A stretch of DNA of 11,307 nt from Roseiflexaceae bacterium (GCA_014381165.1 JACMIM010000295.1:1-11307), one strand, 5' to 3'; shown: positions 1 through 7,164, numbered from the stretch's first letter. The notes: a model not told the origin generated them from the sequence alone. Made by a program: numbers and translations.

Positions 1-58
1 TTCAGCCCGCGCAGGCGGGCTTCGTACCCCCAGCCAGCGGCTTCAGCCGCGCGGCGGC
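1..58 (+). repeat. REP-like GC-rich palindromic repeat, copy A
   Basis: This is a short dispersed repeat made of two adjacent hairpins. The first is AGCCCGC-GCAG-GCGGGCT (7-bp arms, 4-nt loop) and the second is built on GCGGCT/AGCCGC. The same 23-base block (TTCAGCCCGCGC followed by AGGCGGGCTTC) and the block AGCCAGCGGCTTCAGCC recur almost unchanged, in inverted orientation, at 8245-8300, and in diverged form at 8307-8360. The copy touches the window edge, so its left boundary is unknown. It resembles REP or MITE-like palindromes; no transposase is visible in the window. Confidence 0.8.
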
Positions 59-154
59 TCTGGTCGACCAACACCCGCTCTTTCATCGCTTTACCAAGGC
101 ATGATACAATGCATGTACGGTAACATCTGCGAAATCGAGCAATAGAAATTCACG
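59..154. other. Non-coding spacer upstream of the cox promoter
   Basis: I see no credible gene here. A TACAAT hexamer at 105-110 could be a second -10 element, but no good -35 box lies at the right distance. The end of the preceding gene lies outside the window. Confidence 0.5.
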
Positions 155-182
155 TTGACGGCGCGGAATTTTTAGCTATAAT
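155..182 (+). promoter_or_regulatory. Sigma-70-type promoter of the cox operon
   Basis: TTGACG at 155-160 and a perfect TATAAT at 177-182 are separated by 16 bp. This is the best housekeeping-type promoter in the window. Transcription would start near 189, giving a leader of about 145 nt before coxB. The leader contains a small hairpin (GGCTG 216-220 pairing with CAGCC 227-231) and no recognised riboswitch. Confidence 0.75.
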
Positions 183-322
183 AGATAGTGCAACTTTTCA
201 CTAGTGTGTACTGAAGGCTGGGCTAGCAGCCATATACCATAGTGCCTTTCCGACGTGGCGAGCGTTTCCTTTTGCGCTGTTCGACGCTTCGGCCCGGTGT
301 CTGTCTTTGCTGCTCCCTAGTT

Positions 323-328
323 AGGAGG
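323..328 (+). promoter_or_regulatory. Ribosome binding site of coxB
   Basis: A perfect AGGAGG lies 4 nt before the ATG at 333. It supports this start over downstream ATG codons. coxA has an equally short 4-nt spacing (GGAGG 1557-1561), so the tight spacing seems normal for this genome. Confidence 0.75.
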
Positions 329-332
329 CTTC

Positions 333-1508
333 ATGCCAAGTCGTCGTCCCCTTCGGCGTGCGCTCTTGACCAGCGGTCTATTGATCGCAGGCGCATTCAT
401 TCTGGCGGCCTGTAGTGCCGACCGGCCCATGTCGACCCTTGATGTGCAGGGTTCGCACGCCCGGAATATTCTGGATTTGCTGATCCCGATCTTCTGGGCT
501 GCCGTAGCCGTGTTTGTCGTGGTCGAAGGAATTTTACTCTACACGATTTTCCGTTTTCGGTCGCGTAATGCCGATACTATCCCGACCCAGTTTCACGGCA
601 ATACCACTATTGAAATTCTCTGGACGATCGCGCCTGCGCTGATTGTGTTGGTGATCGCCGTGCTGACGTTCCGCACCCAGGCGATCAATTCGCGCACGTC
701 GGAGGACGCGCTGCGGATTGTCGCCGTCGGCCAGCAGTGGTGGTTCTCATTCGACTACCCTGAGCAGGGCGTGACGACCGCCAACGAGTTGTACATCCCG
801 GTTGGCCGCGAGGTGACGGTGCAGCTCGACGCGCGCGATGTGATCCACAACTTCTGGATTCCCAAGCTGGCCGGTAAGACCTACATGATCCCCGGCAACA
901 CGAATTACCTGACGTTCAACGCCGAGACCGAGGGCGTCTACCGTGGCCAGTGCGCCGAGTTCTGTGGCCAGGCCCATGCGCTGATGAAGTTCCGCGTGAT
1001 CGCTGTGCAGCCGGAGGTGTTCGATCAGTGGGTCGCTGCCCACAAAACCATTCCGGCAGCGCCTGTGGCAGCGGCCTACACGGGCACGCCCCCCGGCAAG
1101 GACACTGGCTACCAGTGGGTGCCAGTCATGCCGGCTTTCCCTGCTACTGTTAACGGCCAAACGTTCAGCGGCGACGGCACCGGCGGCAATGCTGAGAACG
1201 GCCTGGCGGTCTACAATGGCAAGGGCCTGTGTTACACCTGCCACGCGATCGCTGGCAACGAAAAGGCGGTTGGCAAGGTTGGCCCGAACCTGACCTACAC
1301 CGGCAGCCGCACCATGATCGCCGCTGGCCTGATTCCAAACACCACCGCCAACATGTACGCCTGGCTGCACGCTCCAGGAACGATTAAGCCCGGCAACATC
1401 ATGTCGACCGTGATCGTGCCAGGCCTGTTAACCGACCAAGAGATCAAAGACCTGACGGCGTATATGGAAAGCCAGACTCACGACATTCCGCTGCCGGCCG
1501 AGCGCTAA
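333..1508 (+). CDS. coxB: Cytochrome c oxidase subunit II with C-terminal cytochrome c domain (caa3 type)
   Basis: This is the electron-entry subunit of an aa3/caa3-type terminal oxidase. The 391-residue protein opens with a lipoprotein signal peptide: arginine-rich start, hydrophobic stretch, and lipobox LAAC with the lipidated Cys at 27. Two membrane helices follow (about 50-75 and 92-114). The CuA cupredoxin domain spans about 125-228, with ligands His172, Cys207, Cys211, His215 and Met218 in the motif CAEFCGQAHALM. After a linker, a class I cytochrome c domain (about 285-385) carries the heme site CYTCH (Cys300, Cys303, His304), and Met357 is the probable distal ligand. Such fusions are known from Bacillus and Thermus caa3 oxidases and let the enzyme accept electrons without a soluble cytochrome c. 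The gene is first in the operon and sits behind the promoter at 155-182. coxA follows after 57 nt. All metal-binding residues are intact. Confidence 0.97.
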   Translation: MPSRRPLRRALLTSGLLIAGAFILAACSADRPMSTLDVQGSHARNILDLLIPIFWAAVAVFVVVEGILLYTIFRFRSRNADTIPTQFHGNTTIEILWTIAPALIVLVIAVLTFRTQAINSRTSEDALRIVAVGQQWWFSFDYPEQGVTTANELYIPVGREVTVQLDARDVIHNFWIPKLAGKTYMIPGNTNYLTFNAETEGVYRGQCAEFCGQAHALMKFRVIAVQPEVFDQWVAAHKTIPAAPVAAAYTGTPPGKDTGYQWVPVMPAFPATVNGQTFSGDGTGGNAENGLAVYNGKGLCYTCHAIAGNEKAVGKVGPNLTYTGSRTMIAAGLIPNTTANMYAWLHAPGTIKPGNIMSTVIVPGLLTDQEIKDLTAYMESQTHDIPLPAER

Positions 1509-1522
1509 CGGGAACCGCACAT

Positions 1523-1547
1523 CGCAGCGCGTCGCCTGCCCGCTGCG
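1523..1547 (+). other. Small hairpin in the coxB-coxA spacer
   Basis: CGCAGCG (1523-1529) and CGCTGCG (1541-1547) can form a 7-bp stem with an 11-nt loop, just before the coxA ribosome binding site. No U-tract follows, so it is not a typical terminator. It could be an mRNA processing or stability element, or chance. Confidence 0.3.
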
Positions 1548-1565
1548 GTACATTTTGGAGGCATC

Positions 1566-3497
1566 ATGGCAACAATTGAGCGCCCAGTGCAGCGACCCGT
1601 GAGCGTGCCGAAGGCGGTCACGGAGCCGACGGGCTGGTTGAGCTGGTTCAGCACGGTCGATCACAAAAAGATCGGCATTATGTACCTGGTTTCGGCATTT
1701 ATCTTCTTTGTGATCGGTGGAATCGAGGCGCTGCTGATGCGGCTCCAGCTGGCGACGCCCAATGGCACGCTGCTGTCGCCTGACGCCTACAATCAGCTCA
1801 TGACCATGCACGGCACCACCATGGTGTTCCTTGCGGTTATGCCGCTGAATGTGGGCCTTGGCAATTATCTCGTGCCGCTGATGATTGGCGCGCGCGACAT
1901 GGCCTTTCCGCGCTTGAACGCGCTTTCGATTTGGCTATTCATCTTGGGCGGCCTGATGCTGTATTCGAGCTTCGCGCTTGGCGGCGCGCCGAATGCGGGC
2001 TGGTTCGCCTACGCGCCGCTGACCGAAACCGCGTATTCGCCGACCCACGGCATGGACTACTGGATTTTGGGCTTGACGCTGACCGGCGTGGCCTCGATCG
2101 CCGGCGCGGTCAACTTCATTGTCACGATTTTGAACATGCGCGCCCCTGGCATGCGGCTGAACCGTATGCCGCTGTTTGTGTGGGCACAGATGGTAACCTC
2201 ATTCATCATCATCTTTGCCTTTCCATCGCTGACCGTGGCGCAGGTCTTTCTGCTGTTCGACCGTAACTTTGGCACGCGCTTCTTTTTGGCCGATCAGGGC
2301 GGCGACCCGATGCTGTGGTTGCATCTGTTCTGGTTCTTTGGCCATCCCGAAGTCTATATTCTCGTGCTGCCAGTGTTCGGCATGATTTCTGAGATTCTGC
2401 CGACCTTCTCGCGCAAGCCGATCTTTGGCTATGCCTTTATCGCCTACTCCACGGTGGCGATCGGCTTTCTGGGCTTTCTCGTCTGGGCGCACCATATGTT
2501 CGGCACCGGCCTTGGCCCGATGGTCAACGCCTTCTTCTCGGGCGCGTCGATGCTGATCGCCATACCTACTGGCGTCAAGATTTTCAACTGGATCGGTACG
2601 CTGTATGGCGGCTCGTTGCAGCTGAAGACCGCCATGTACTTCGCACTTGGTTTTATCAGCATGTTCGTGATCGGCGGCATCTCCGGCATCACGCTGGCCT
2701 CGCCGCCAGTCGATCTTCAGCAGACCGACACCTATTATGTGGTGGCGCACTTCCACTATGTGCTGTTCGGCGGCGCGATCTTTGGCATCTTTGCCGGTGC
2801 GTTCTACTGGTTTCCGAAGATGAGCGGGCGCTACCTGAACGAGACCATGGGCAAGATTCAGTTTTGGTTGCTGCTGATCTCGTTCAATGTGACCTTTGGG
2901 CCAATGCACGAACTCGGCACGCAGGGCATGCCGCGCCGTATCTACACCTACCAGCCCGGCATGGGCTGGGATTTCTGGAATCTGGTCGAGACGGTCGCCT
3001 CATTCGGCATTGCAATCGCCGTCGCGCTGTTCATGTGGAACGTGGTGGTTAGCCTGCGCAGTGGCCAGCGCGCGCCCGCCGACCCATGGGACGGCTCGAC
3101 GCTGGAGTGGGCCACGGCTTCGCCGCCGCCGGTCTACAACTTCGCCAAGATTCCGCGCGTCCACAGCCGCCGCCCGCTGTGGGACAGCAAGTACCCGGAG
3201 ATGGAGGTTTCGCATTCACAGGGCACCCGCCCGATGAAGCGCAAAGAGGTCGCTGCGCTCGATACCGGCGATCAGGATCAGGCGCTGTTCGATCCCAGCA
3301 CAATTCACCTGCCCGCGCCGACGTTTGGCCCGCTGTGGGTATCGCTGGGCATCTGTGTCGTGTTCTATGGCATTCTGTACCTGGTCGATAGCAACTACTT
3401 GAGCGTGATTGCCGTGGTGGCCGGCCTAGGCTTGTTCGCCTTCGGCGTGACCTCCTGGCTGCGCTCGGCAGATCGCGACAGCGCGGGGGCGCACTAA
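1566..3497 (+). CDS. coxA: Cytochrome c oxidase subunit I (type A1 heme-copper oxidase)
   Basis: This is the catalytic membrane subunit: it reduces O2 to water at the heme a3-CuB centre and pumps protons. Visible ligands in the 643-residue protein are His82 (MHGTTM) and His397 for low-spin heme a, His395 (VAHFHYV) for heme a3, and His260, His309 and His310 for CuB. Tyr264 in GHPEVY is the expected His-Tyr crosslink residue. D-channel residues Asp111, Asn100 and Asn118, the Glu262 of the GHPEV motif and the K-channel Lys338 (PTGVKIF) are all present, which defines a proton-pumping type A1 enzyme. After the twelve-helix core (ending near 497), a hydrophilic stretch of about 90 residues leads to two extra helices (about 588-608 and 612-632), as in other long caa3 subunits I. 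The ATG at 1566 has GGAGG 4 nt upstream. The TAA stop is immediately followed by a second TAA. Confidence 0.98.
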   Translation: MATIERPVQRPVSVPKAVTEPTGWLSWFSTVDHKKIGIMYLVSAFIFFVIGGIEALLMRLQLATPNGTLLSPDAYNQLMTMHGTTMVFLAVMPLNVGLGNYLVPLMIGARDMAFPRLNALSIWLFILGGLMLYSSFALGGAPNAGWFAYAPLTETAYSPTHGMDYWILGLTLTGVASIAGAVNFIVTILNMRAPGMRLNRMPLFVWAQMVTSFIIIFAFPSLTVAQVFLLFDRNFGTRFFLADQGGDPMLWLHLFWFFGHPEVYILVLPVFGMISEILPTFSRKPIFGYAFIAYSTVAIGFLGFLVWAHHMFGTGLGPMVNAFFSGASMLIAIPTGVKIFNWIGTLYGGSLQLKTAMYFALGFISMFVIGGISGITLASPPVDLQQTDTYYVVAHFHYVLFGGAIFGIFAGAFYWFPKMSGRYLNETMGKIQFWLLLISFNVTFGPMHELGTQGMPRRIYTYQPGMGWDFWNLVETVASFGIAIAVALFMWNVVVSLRSGQRAPADPWDGSTLEWATASPPPVYNFAKIPRVHSRRPLWDSKYPEMEVSHSQGTRPMKRKEVAALDTGDQDQALFDPSTIHLPAPTFGPLWVSLGICVVFYGILYLVDSNYLSVIAVVAGLGLFAFGVTSWLRSADRDSAGAH

Positions 3498-3499
3498 TA

Positions 3500-3570
3500 A
3501 GCTGTCAGCTCGTCGGCTGTCAGGTATCAGCCTGGTGTTTCTGGCTGATACCTGATGGTTGATAGCTCTC
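3500..3570. repeat. Degenerate heptamer inverted repeat between coxA and coxC
   Basis: The coxA-coxC spacer divides into ten units of about 7 bp (one is 8 bp): AGCTGTC, AGCTCGTC, GGCTGTC, AGGTATC, AGCCTGG, TGTTTCT, GGCTGAT, ACCTGAT, GGTTGAT, AGCTCTC. The central part is a perfect 12-bp inverted repeat (3521-3532 with 3543-3554, 10-nt loop), and the outer units extend the stem imperfectly with G-U pairs. It begins 2 nt after the coxA stop and ends just before the coxC ribosome binding site. It could act as an mRNA stability or processing element between the two genes. It is a diverged relative, in layout only, of the arrays at 4587 and 5523. Confidence 0.75.
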
Positions 3571-3581
3571 ACGGAGAAAGC

Positions 3582-4205
3582 ATGAGCGAAGTTTCTACGA
3601 CCAATGCGCCGGCCGGGATCGGCCACGGCCACGACGAGACCTCGATGGGCGTGGATAGCCGCAAGCTGGGGTTGTGGGCGTTTATCGGCTCGGAAACGCT
3701 GTTCTTCGCGGCGCTGATTGTGACCTACCTGATCTTCAAGCCGGTCAATGAGGCACGGCCCGAGAACCAGCTGCCGCATGAGTTCCTGGCGATCAACTTT
3801 ACGGCTGGCCTGGCCGCGATCCTGTTGGCCTCCAGCCTGACCATGGTGCTTTCGATCGCGGCTATTCGCCAGAATAACCAGCGCATGTTTCGCATCTGGC
3901 TGGGTGCAACCATTGGGCTGGGCCTGATGTTTTTGGGTGGCCAGGTCTATGAGTTCTATCACTTGTATGCGGAAGGCCTCACGCTCGGTAGCTCGCTGCT
4001 TGGCTCGACCTTCTTTGTGCTGACCGGCTTTCATGGCACCCATGTGGCGATCGGCGTGGTCTGGCTCTCGATGATCATGTGGCGCGGCCTCAAGCGTGGC
4101 TACTCGGCCAACGATCATATGGACGTGGAGTTGGGCGGAATGTATTGGCACTTTGTCGATCTCGTGTGGGTGGCGGTGTTTACCTTGATTTACCTGCTGC
4201 CGTAG
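3582..4205 (+). CDS. coxC: Cytochrome c oxidase subunit III
   Basis: This integral membrane subunit stabilises subunit I and sustains proton uptake. The 207-residue product is the short, five-helix bacterial form (helices about 29-52, 73-94, 104-122, 142-168, 186-206), without the two extra N-terminal helices of mitochondrial-type COX3. Family motifs are GSETLFF with Glu38, HGTHVAIGV (His151, His154) and GGMYWHFVDLVW (Glu183, His190). The N-terminus has a small GHGHDE cluster. I chose the ATG at 3582 because GGAG (3573-3576) sits 5 nt upstream. The in-frame ATG at 3555 lies inside the inverted repeat, lacks a ribosome binding site and would add nine unlikely residues. coxD follows after 10 nt, so the two are probably translationally coupled. 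Confidence 0.95.
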   Translation: MSEVSTTNAPAGIGHGHDETSMGVDSRKLGLWAFIGSETLFFAALIVTYLIFKPVNEARPENQLPHEFLAINFTAGLAAILLASSLTMVLSIAAIRQNNQRMFRIWLGATIGLGLMFLGGQVYEFYHLYAEGLTLGSSLLGSTFFVLTGFHGTHVAIGVVWLSMIMWRGLKRGYSANDHMDVELGGMYWHFVDLVWVAVFTLIYLLP

Positions 4206-4215
4206 AGGATGAACC

Positions 4216-4590
4216 ATGGCAAACGTATATAACGACAACGCGCATAGTGCGGCGGCATCCGTTGGCACAACCGGCGGCCACGGCGAGCACGGCCAAGCCC
4301 ACGAGCAGCATGGCAGCGGGCTGTACTGGCTGATCGGCACTATTCTAGCGATCGTCACCGCTGTCGAGGTGTTCTGGCCACTGTTGGGTGTGGGCGAGGT
4401 TGGGCTGGTTGGTGGGCTGGTTGCGCTCATGATTCTCAAGGGTGCGATGGTCGTGATGTGGTTTATGCACCTGAAGGGCGACGCGCCAGTTTTTCAGTTC
4501 GTGTTCATCGCGCCTCTGACGCTGGCTGTCGTATTCGTGCTGGCGTTTCTGTTGCTGTTCGAGGGCACACACGCGGGAGTTGCGGGCTAG
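4216..4590 (+). CDS. coxD: Cytochrome c oxidase subunit IV (caa3-type, prokaryotic COX4 family)
   Basis: This is a small accessory membrane subunit of the oxidase. The 124-residue protein has a His-rich hydrophilic N-terminus (about residues 10-33, with repeated HG and EH pairs) and three membrane helices (about 35-58, 62-84, 93-116). The segment KGAMVVMWFMHLKGD at 75-89 matches the conserved core of the prokaryotic subunit IV family (K...FMHLK). The start has GAGGAT as ribosome binding site, overlapping the coxC stop codon, which indicates tight coupling to coxC. The stop codon TAG falls inside the first CTAGGAG unit of the heptamer array at 4587, so the repeat reaches, and may have shaped, the 3' end of the gene. 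Family assignment rests on context plus this motif; the function of the subunit is poorly defined in general. Confidence 0.92.
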   Translation: MANVYNDNAHSAAASVGTTGGHGEHGQAHEQHGSGLYWLIGTILAIVTAVEVFWPLLGVGEVGLVGGLVALMILKGAMVVMWFMHLKGDAPVFQFVFIAPLTLAVVFVLAFLLLFEGTHAGVAG

Positions 4591-4684
4591 GAGCGGGGAG
4601 CTAGGGGCTAGGGGCTAGGGGCTAGGGAAGAATACACTCCGGCCCTAGCTGCTAGTCCCCTAGCCCCTAGCCCCTAGCCCCTAG
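4587..4684. repeat. CTAGGGG heptamer array, inverted repeat, between coxD and ctaG
   Basis: The 98 bp are exactly 14 units of 7 bp in one register. Four CTAGGGG-type units (4601-4628) face four CCCCTAG units (4657-4684), with degenerate units between and before them. The arms are perfectly complementary over 27 bp (4601-4627 with 4658-4684), around a loop of 30 nt. Each arm also has four runs of three or four G separated by CTA (+ strand 4604-4627; - strand 4657-4684), the canonical G-quadruplex pattern. The array starts within the coxD stop codon and ends 11 nt before the ctaG ATG, so any fold would lie next to the ctaG translation start. Confidence 0.95.
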
Positions 4685-4695
4685 AGATACTGCAT

Positions 4696-5514
4696 ATGTA
4701 CTATTGGAATTGGGAGCCACAGCTGCTGCTGGGGTTGTTTGGCCAGGCCAGCGCTTACCTGCTTTGTACGGTGGGTCCGCTGCGCCGCTTCTTTCCGGGC
4801 GCGCAGCCGGAGACAAATGGCCAGGTCTATACATTTATGCTGGTTGTGCTGACGCTCAATGAGGCGCTGGTTTCGCCGCTGGATGCGCTGGGCGACGATT
4901 ACCTGCTGACGGCGCACATGGTGCAGCACCTGCTGCTGGCGCTGGTGGCCCCGCCGCTGCTGCTGCTGGGCACGCCGCGCTGGCTGCTGCGCCCGCTGGT
5001 CGAGTTGCCCTACCTCAAGCAGGTTACACGGCCAATCGGTAGAACGCTTACAAATCCGCTGGTCGCGCTGCTTGCCTTCAATATCGTCTTTTCGCTGTGG
5101 CATATCCCGCGTTACTACGAAGCTGCGCTGCAAGACCCGACCGTGCATATCATCGAGCATGTGACATTCTTCAGCACTGCGGTGCTGACGTGGTGGCCGA
5201 TCTTCGGCACGATCGATGAATTCCCGCAACTTAACGACGGTGCAAAGGTGCTGTATTTATTCTTCCAGTCGCTGCCGCCAACCATCCTGGGCGCGATGAT
5301 CACCTTTGCAAACGTGCCGATCTACCCAACCTATGCCGCCGCGCCGCGCCTCTACGGCATGGGCGCGCTGGAAGATCAGGTGCTGGGCGGGCTGATCATG
5401 TGGGTGCCTGGTGGCCTGATATTCTTCACGGTTTTGACAGTAATCTTCTTTAAGTGGTTCGGGCGCGACGACGACGACTATTGGGAGTACGATACTGCTG
5501 CCGAAGGCGCGTAG
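4696..5514 (+). CDS. ctaG: CtaG/Caa3-type cytochrome c oxidase assembly protein
   Basis: This is a multi-pass membrane protein of the caa3_CtaG family, known from Bacillus-type oxidases as needed for active caa3 oxidase, probably in copper delivery to CuB. It is unrelated to the single-helix Cox11-type CtaG of proteobacteria. The 272-residue protein has about seven hydrophobic helices. The hallmark is HMVQHLLLALVAPPLLLLG with His74 and His78. Further family-like histidines are His136 (LWHIP) and the pair His151/His155 (HIIEH). DQVLGGLIMWVPGG lies at about 227-240. The C-terminus is very acidic (GRDDDDYWEYD). No clear Shine-Dalgarno sequence precedes the ATG; the CTAGGGG array ends only 11 nt upstream, so translation may depend on coupling or on the repeat's fold. 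It is the last gene of the cox operon. Confidence 0.9.
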   Translation: MYYWNWEPQLLLGLFGQASAYLLCTVGPLRRFFPGAQPETNGQVYTFMLVVLTLNEALVSPLDALGDDYLLTAHMVQHLLLALVAPPLLLLGTPRWLLRPLVELPYLKQVTRPIGRTLTNPLVALLAFNIVFSLWHIPRYYEAALQDPTVHIIEHVTFFSTAVLTWWPIFGTIDEFPQLNDGAKVLYLFFQSLPPTILGAMITFANVPIYPTYAAAPRLYGMGALEDQVLGGLIMWVPGGLIFFTVLTVIFFKWFGRDDDDYWEYDTAAEGA

Positions 5515-5522
5515 CCAGTAAA

Positions 5523-5584
5523 GAACAAAGAACAGAGAACAAAGAACAACGAGTCGTTTGTTCTTTGTTCTCTGTTCTTTGTTC
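5523..5584. terminator. Possible bidirectional transcription terminator or attenuator at the end of the cox operon
   Basis: The 27-bp stem lies 8 nt after the ctaG stop, between two functionally unrelated gene groups, and the 3' side is T-rich. The stem itself is AT-rich and there is no clean U-tract, so it is not a textbook intrinsic terminator. The call rests mainly on position and on the very long perfect stem. Confidence 0.4.
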
Positions 5585-5592
5585 CTTGTTCT
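5523..5592. repeat. GAACARA heptamer palindrome after ctaG
   Basis: Seventy bases split into ten exact 7-bp units: GAACAAA, GAACAGA, GAACAAA, GAACAAC, a central GAGTCGT, then TTGTTCT, TTGTTCT, CTGTTCT, TTGTTCC, TTGTTCT. The arms 5523-5549 and 5558-5584 are perfectly complementary over 27 bp, with an 8-nt loop. The same GAACARA unit makes up the array at 11161-11307, more than 5.5 kb away, so this is a dispersed family and not a single local expansion. Confidence 0.95.
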
Positions 5593-5622
5593 TGCTGTGG
5601 TCGTGCAAATTGATGATACAAT
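5592..5622 (+). promoter_or_regulatory. Candidate promoter of the polysaccharide cluster
   Basis: TACAAT at 5617-5622 is a good -10 element. The only -35 candidate is TTGCTG at 5592-5597, with a long 19-bp spacer. Transcription would start near 5629, just 12 nt before the ATG at 5641 and 36 nt before the ATG at 5665. Confidence 0.4.
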
Positions 5623-5640
5623 GTTCGCAATTCTATCAAT

Positions 5641-7164
5641 ATGCGTATACGTGAGCGACCAAGCATGAGCAATGTCACAACGCCGCGCCCGCTGCGCAAG
5701 CAGGCGCTACGTCTGCTTGCGCGGCGCTGGGGCACGCAGCTGGCGGCGATGGCGGCAGACGCACTGTGTATTGTCGTGGGTTTTGTATTTGCGTATCAGA
5801 TGCGCTATGAATGGGATTGGCCAGCCCCGTTTAACTGGGTGGTGCGCGAGGTGCAATCCCAGAACTATGTGGCCTTCGACCGCTTTCTGCTGCCTGCTGC
5901 GCTGCTGGTTGGCCTGCTGCTGGCGCTGTTTGTGATGAAGGGGCTGTACCGCCAGCCGCGCACCGCTAGCCTGCTCGATTACGCTAGCATTATTGTCGGC
6001 GGCGCGACGACTGGTGTGGCTATTCTGATTGTACTAGTCTTTCTGTGGTCGTCCTCACAATTCTATTCACGCCTGATCTTTGCGTTTGCCCTGATTGCGG
6101 CAGTTGTGCTGCTGACCGCCTGGCGCGGCCTGGTGCTTGGCTACCAGCGCTGGCAGTGGACGCGCGGCGTTGGGCGCGATCGCATTCTGGTGGTCGGTGG
6201 CTCCGGGCTTGGCCGCCAGGTGATGGAAGGCATTGTCGCCCAGCCCTATCTTGGCTACACACTGGCTGGCTACCTCGACGACAAGCCCGCGCCCTTGAGC
6301 GCCCGCCCCGATGGCCACTTTCGCCACCTCGGCCCGATCGAGCAGCTGGGCGAGACGCTGCGACGCGAACAGATTCAGCAGGTGATCTTGGCGCTGCCCT
6401 TTTGGCAGCACGAGCTGTTGCCCAATCTGGTCGAGCGCTGCCGTGCTGATGGCGTCGATTTTCGGTTGGCCCCCGACCTGTACGAGTTGAGCTTTGATCG
6501 AATCGACGTGGCGAATGTCGGCGGTACACCGCTGATAGGCCTGAAGGATGTATCGCTTCAGGGCGCCAACTTGTTCGTCAAGCGTGTGATCGATCTTGCA
6601 CTGGTGCTTCTGGCCTCGCCGATCATCCTGCTGTTCAGTGCGCTGTGTGCGATCGCCATTCGGCGCGATTCTGATGGGCCAATTGTGTTCGAGCAGACAC
6701 GCGTGGGCAAGGGCGGGCGGCAGTTCACCTGCTACAAGTTCCGAACCATGGTGCCGAATGCCGAGGCGCTCAAGGCCGAGCTGGCTGGGCAAAATGAGGC
6801 CGATGGCCCGATCTTCAAAATCAAGAATGACCCGCGCTTGACCCGCGTGGGCCGCTGGCTGCGGCGCACCAGCCTTGATGAGTTGCCACAGTTCTGGAAT
6901 GTGCTCAAGGGCGACATGAGTATTGTCGGCCCGCGCCCGCCTACACCTGCCGAGGTCGCAAGCTATGAGCCGTGGCACCGCCGCCGCCTGGAAGTTACCC
7001 CAGGGCTGACTGGACTGTGGCAGGTGCTTGGGCGCAGCGACACCCCGTTCGACGAAATGGTGCGCCTGGACATCTACTACGCCGAAAACTGGTCGCCTGC
7101 AATGGATTTACGCATTATTCTCCAGACTGTGCCAGTGGTGTTGACCGCCAAGGGCGCGTATTGA
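5641..7164 (+). CDS. Polyprenyl-phosphate sugar-1-phosphate transferase (WbaP/WcaJ-like), initiates exopolysaccharide synthesis
   Basis: This enzyme transfers a sugar-1-phosphate, typically glucose or galactose, from its UDP donor to undecaprenyl phosphate on the cytoplasmic face of the membrane. The 507-residue protein has the full-length polytopic layout. Four helices come first (about 33-53, 83-100, 115-136, 143-161), then a Rossmann-like CoA-binding domain (181-290) with GGSGLGR at 186-192. A re-entrant or membrane helix follows (313-340), then the bacterial sugar transferase domain (to 507). Motifs in that domain are KFRTM (366-370), TRVGRWLRRTSLDELPQFWN with the catalytic pair Asp413-Glu414, GDMSIVGPRPP and PGLTGLWQV. 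The exact sugar cannot be read from sequence. No Shine-Dalgarno sequence precedes either in-frame ATG (5641 or 5665); the second would give 499 residues and is a real alternative. Confidence 0.93.
   Translation: MRIRERPSMSNVTTPRPLRKQALRLLARRWGTQLAAMAADALCIVVGFVFAYQMRYEWDWPAPFNWVVREVQSQNYVAFDRFLLPAALLVGLLLALFVMKGLYRQPRTASLLDYASIIVGGATTGVAILIVLVFLWSSSQFYSRLIFAFALIAAVVLLTAWRGLVLGYQRWQWTRGVGRDRILVVGGSGLGRQVMEGIVAQPYLGYTLAGYLDDKPAPLSARPDGHFRHLGPIEQLGETLRREQIQQVILALPFWQHELLPNLVERCRADGVDFRLAPDLYELSFDRIDVANVGGTPLIGLKDVSLQGANLFVKRVIDLALVLLASPIILLFSALCAIAIRRDSDGPIVFEQTRVGKGGRQFTCYKFRTMVPNAEALKAELAGQNEADGPIFKIKNDPRLTRVGRWLRRTSLDELPQFWNVLKGDMSIVGPRPPTPAEVASYEPWHRRRLEVTPGLTGLWQVLGRSDTPFDEMVRLDIYYAENWSPAMDLRIILQTVPVVLTAKGAY

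Noticed and set aside
105..110. TACAAT as a second cox promoter
   Set aside because: There is no acceptable -35 box at 16-18 bp, and the TTGACG/TATAAT pair at 155-182 is much better.
3555..3581. Upstream ATG as start of coxC
   Set aside because: It lies inside the inverted repeat and has no Shine-Dalgarno. The ATG at 3582 has GGAG 5 nt upstream and gives the usual subunit III length.
3426..4439. 337-residue open frame on the - strand opposite coxC/coxD
   Set aside because: It lies antisense to three clearly recognised cox genes, has biased composition and shows no family motif. It is a typical shadow frame in GC-rich DNA.
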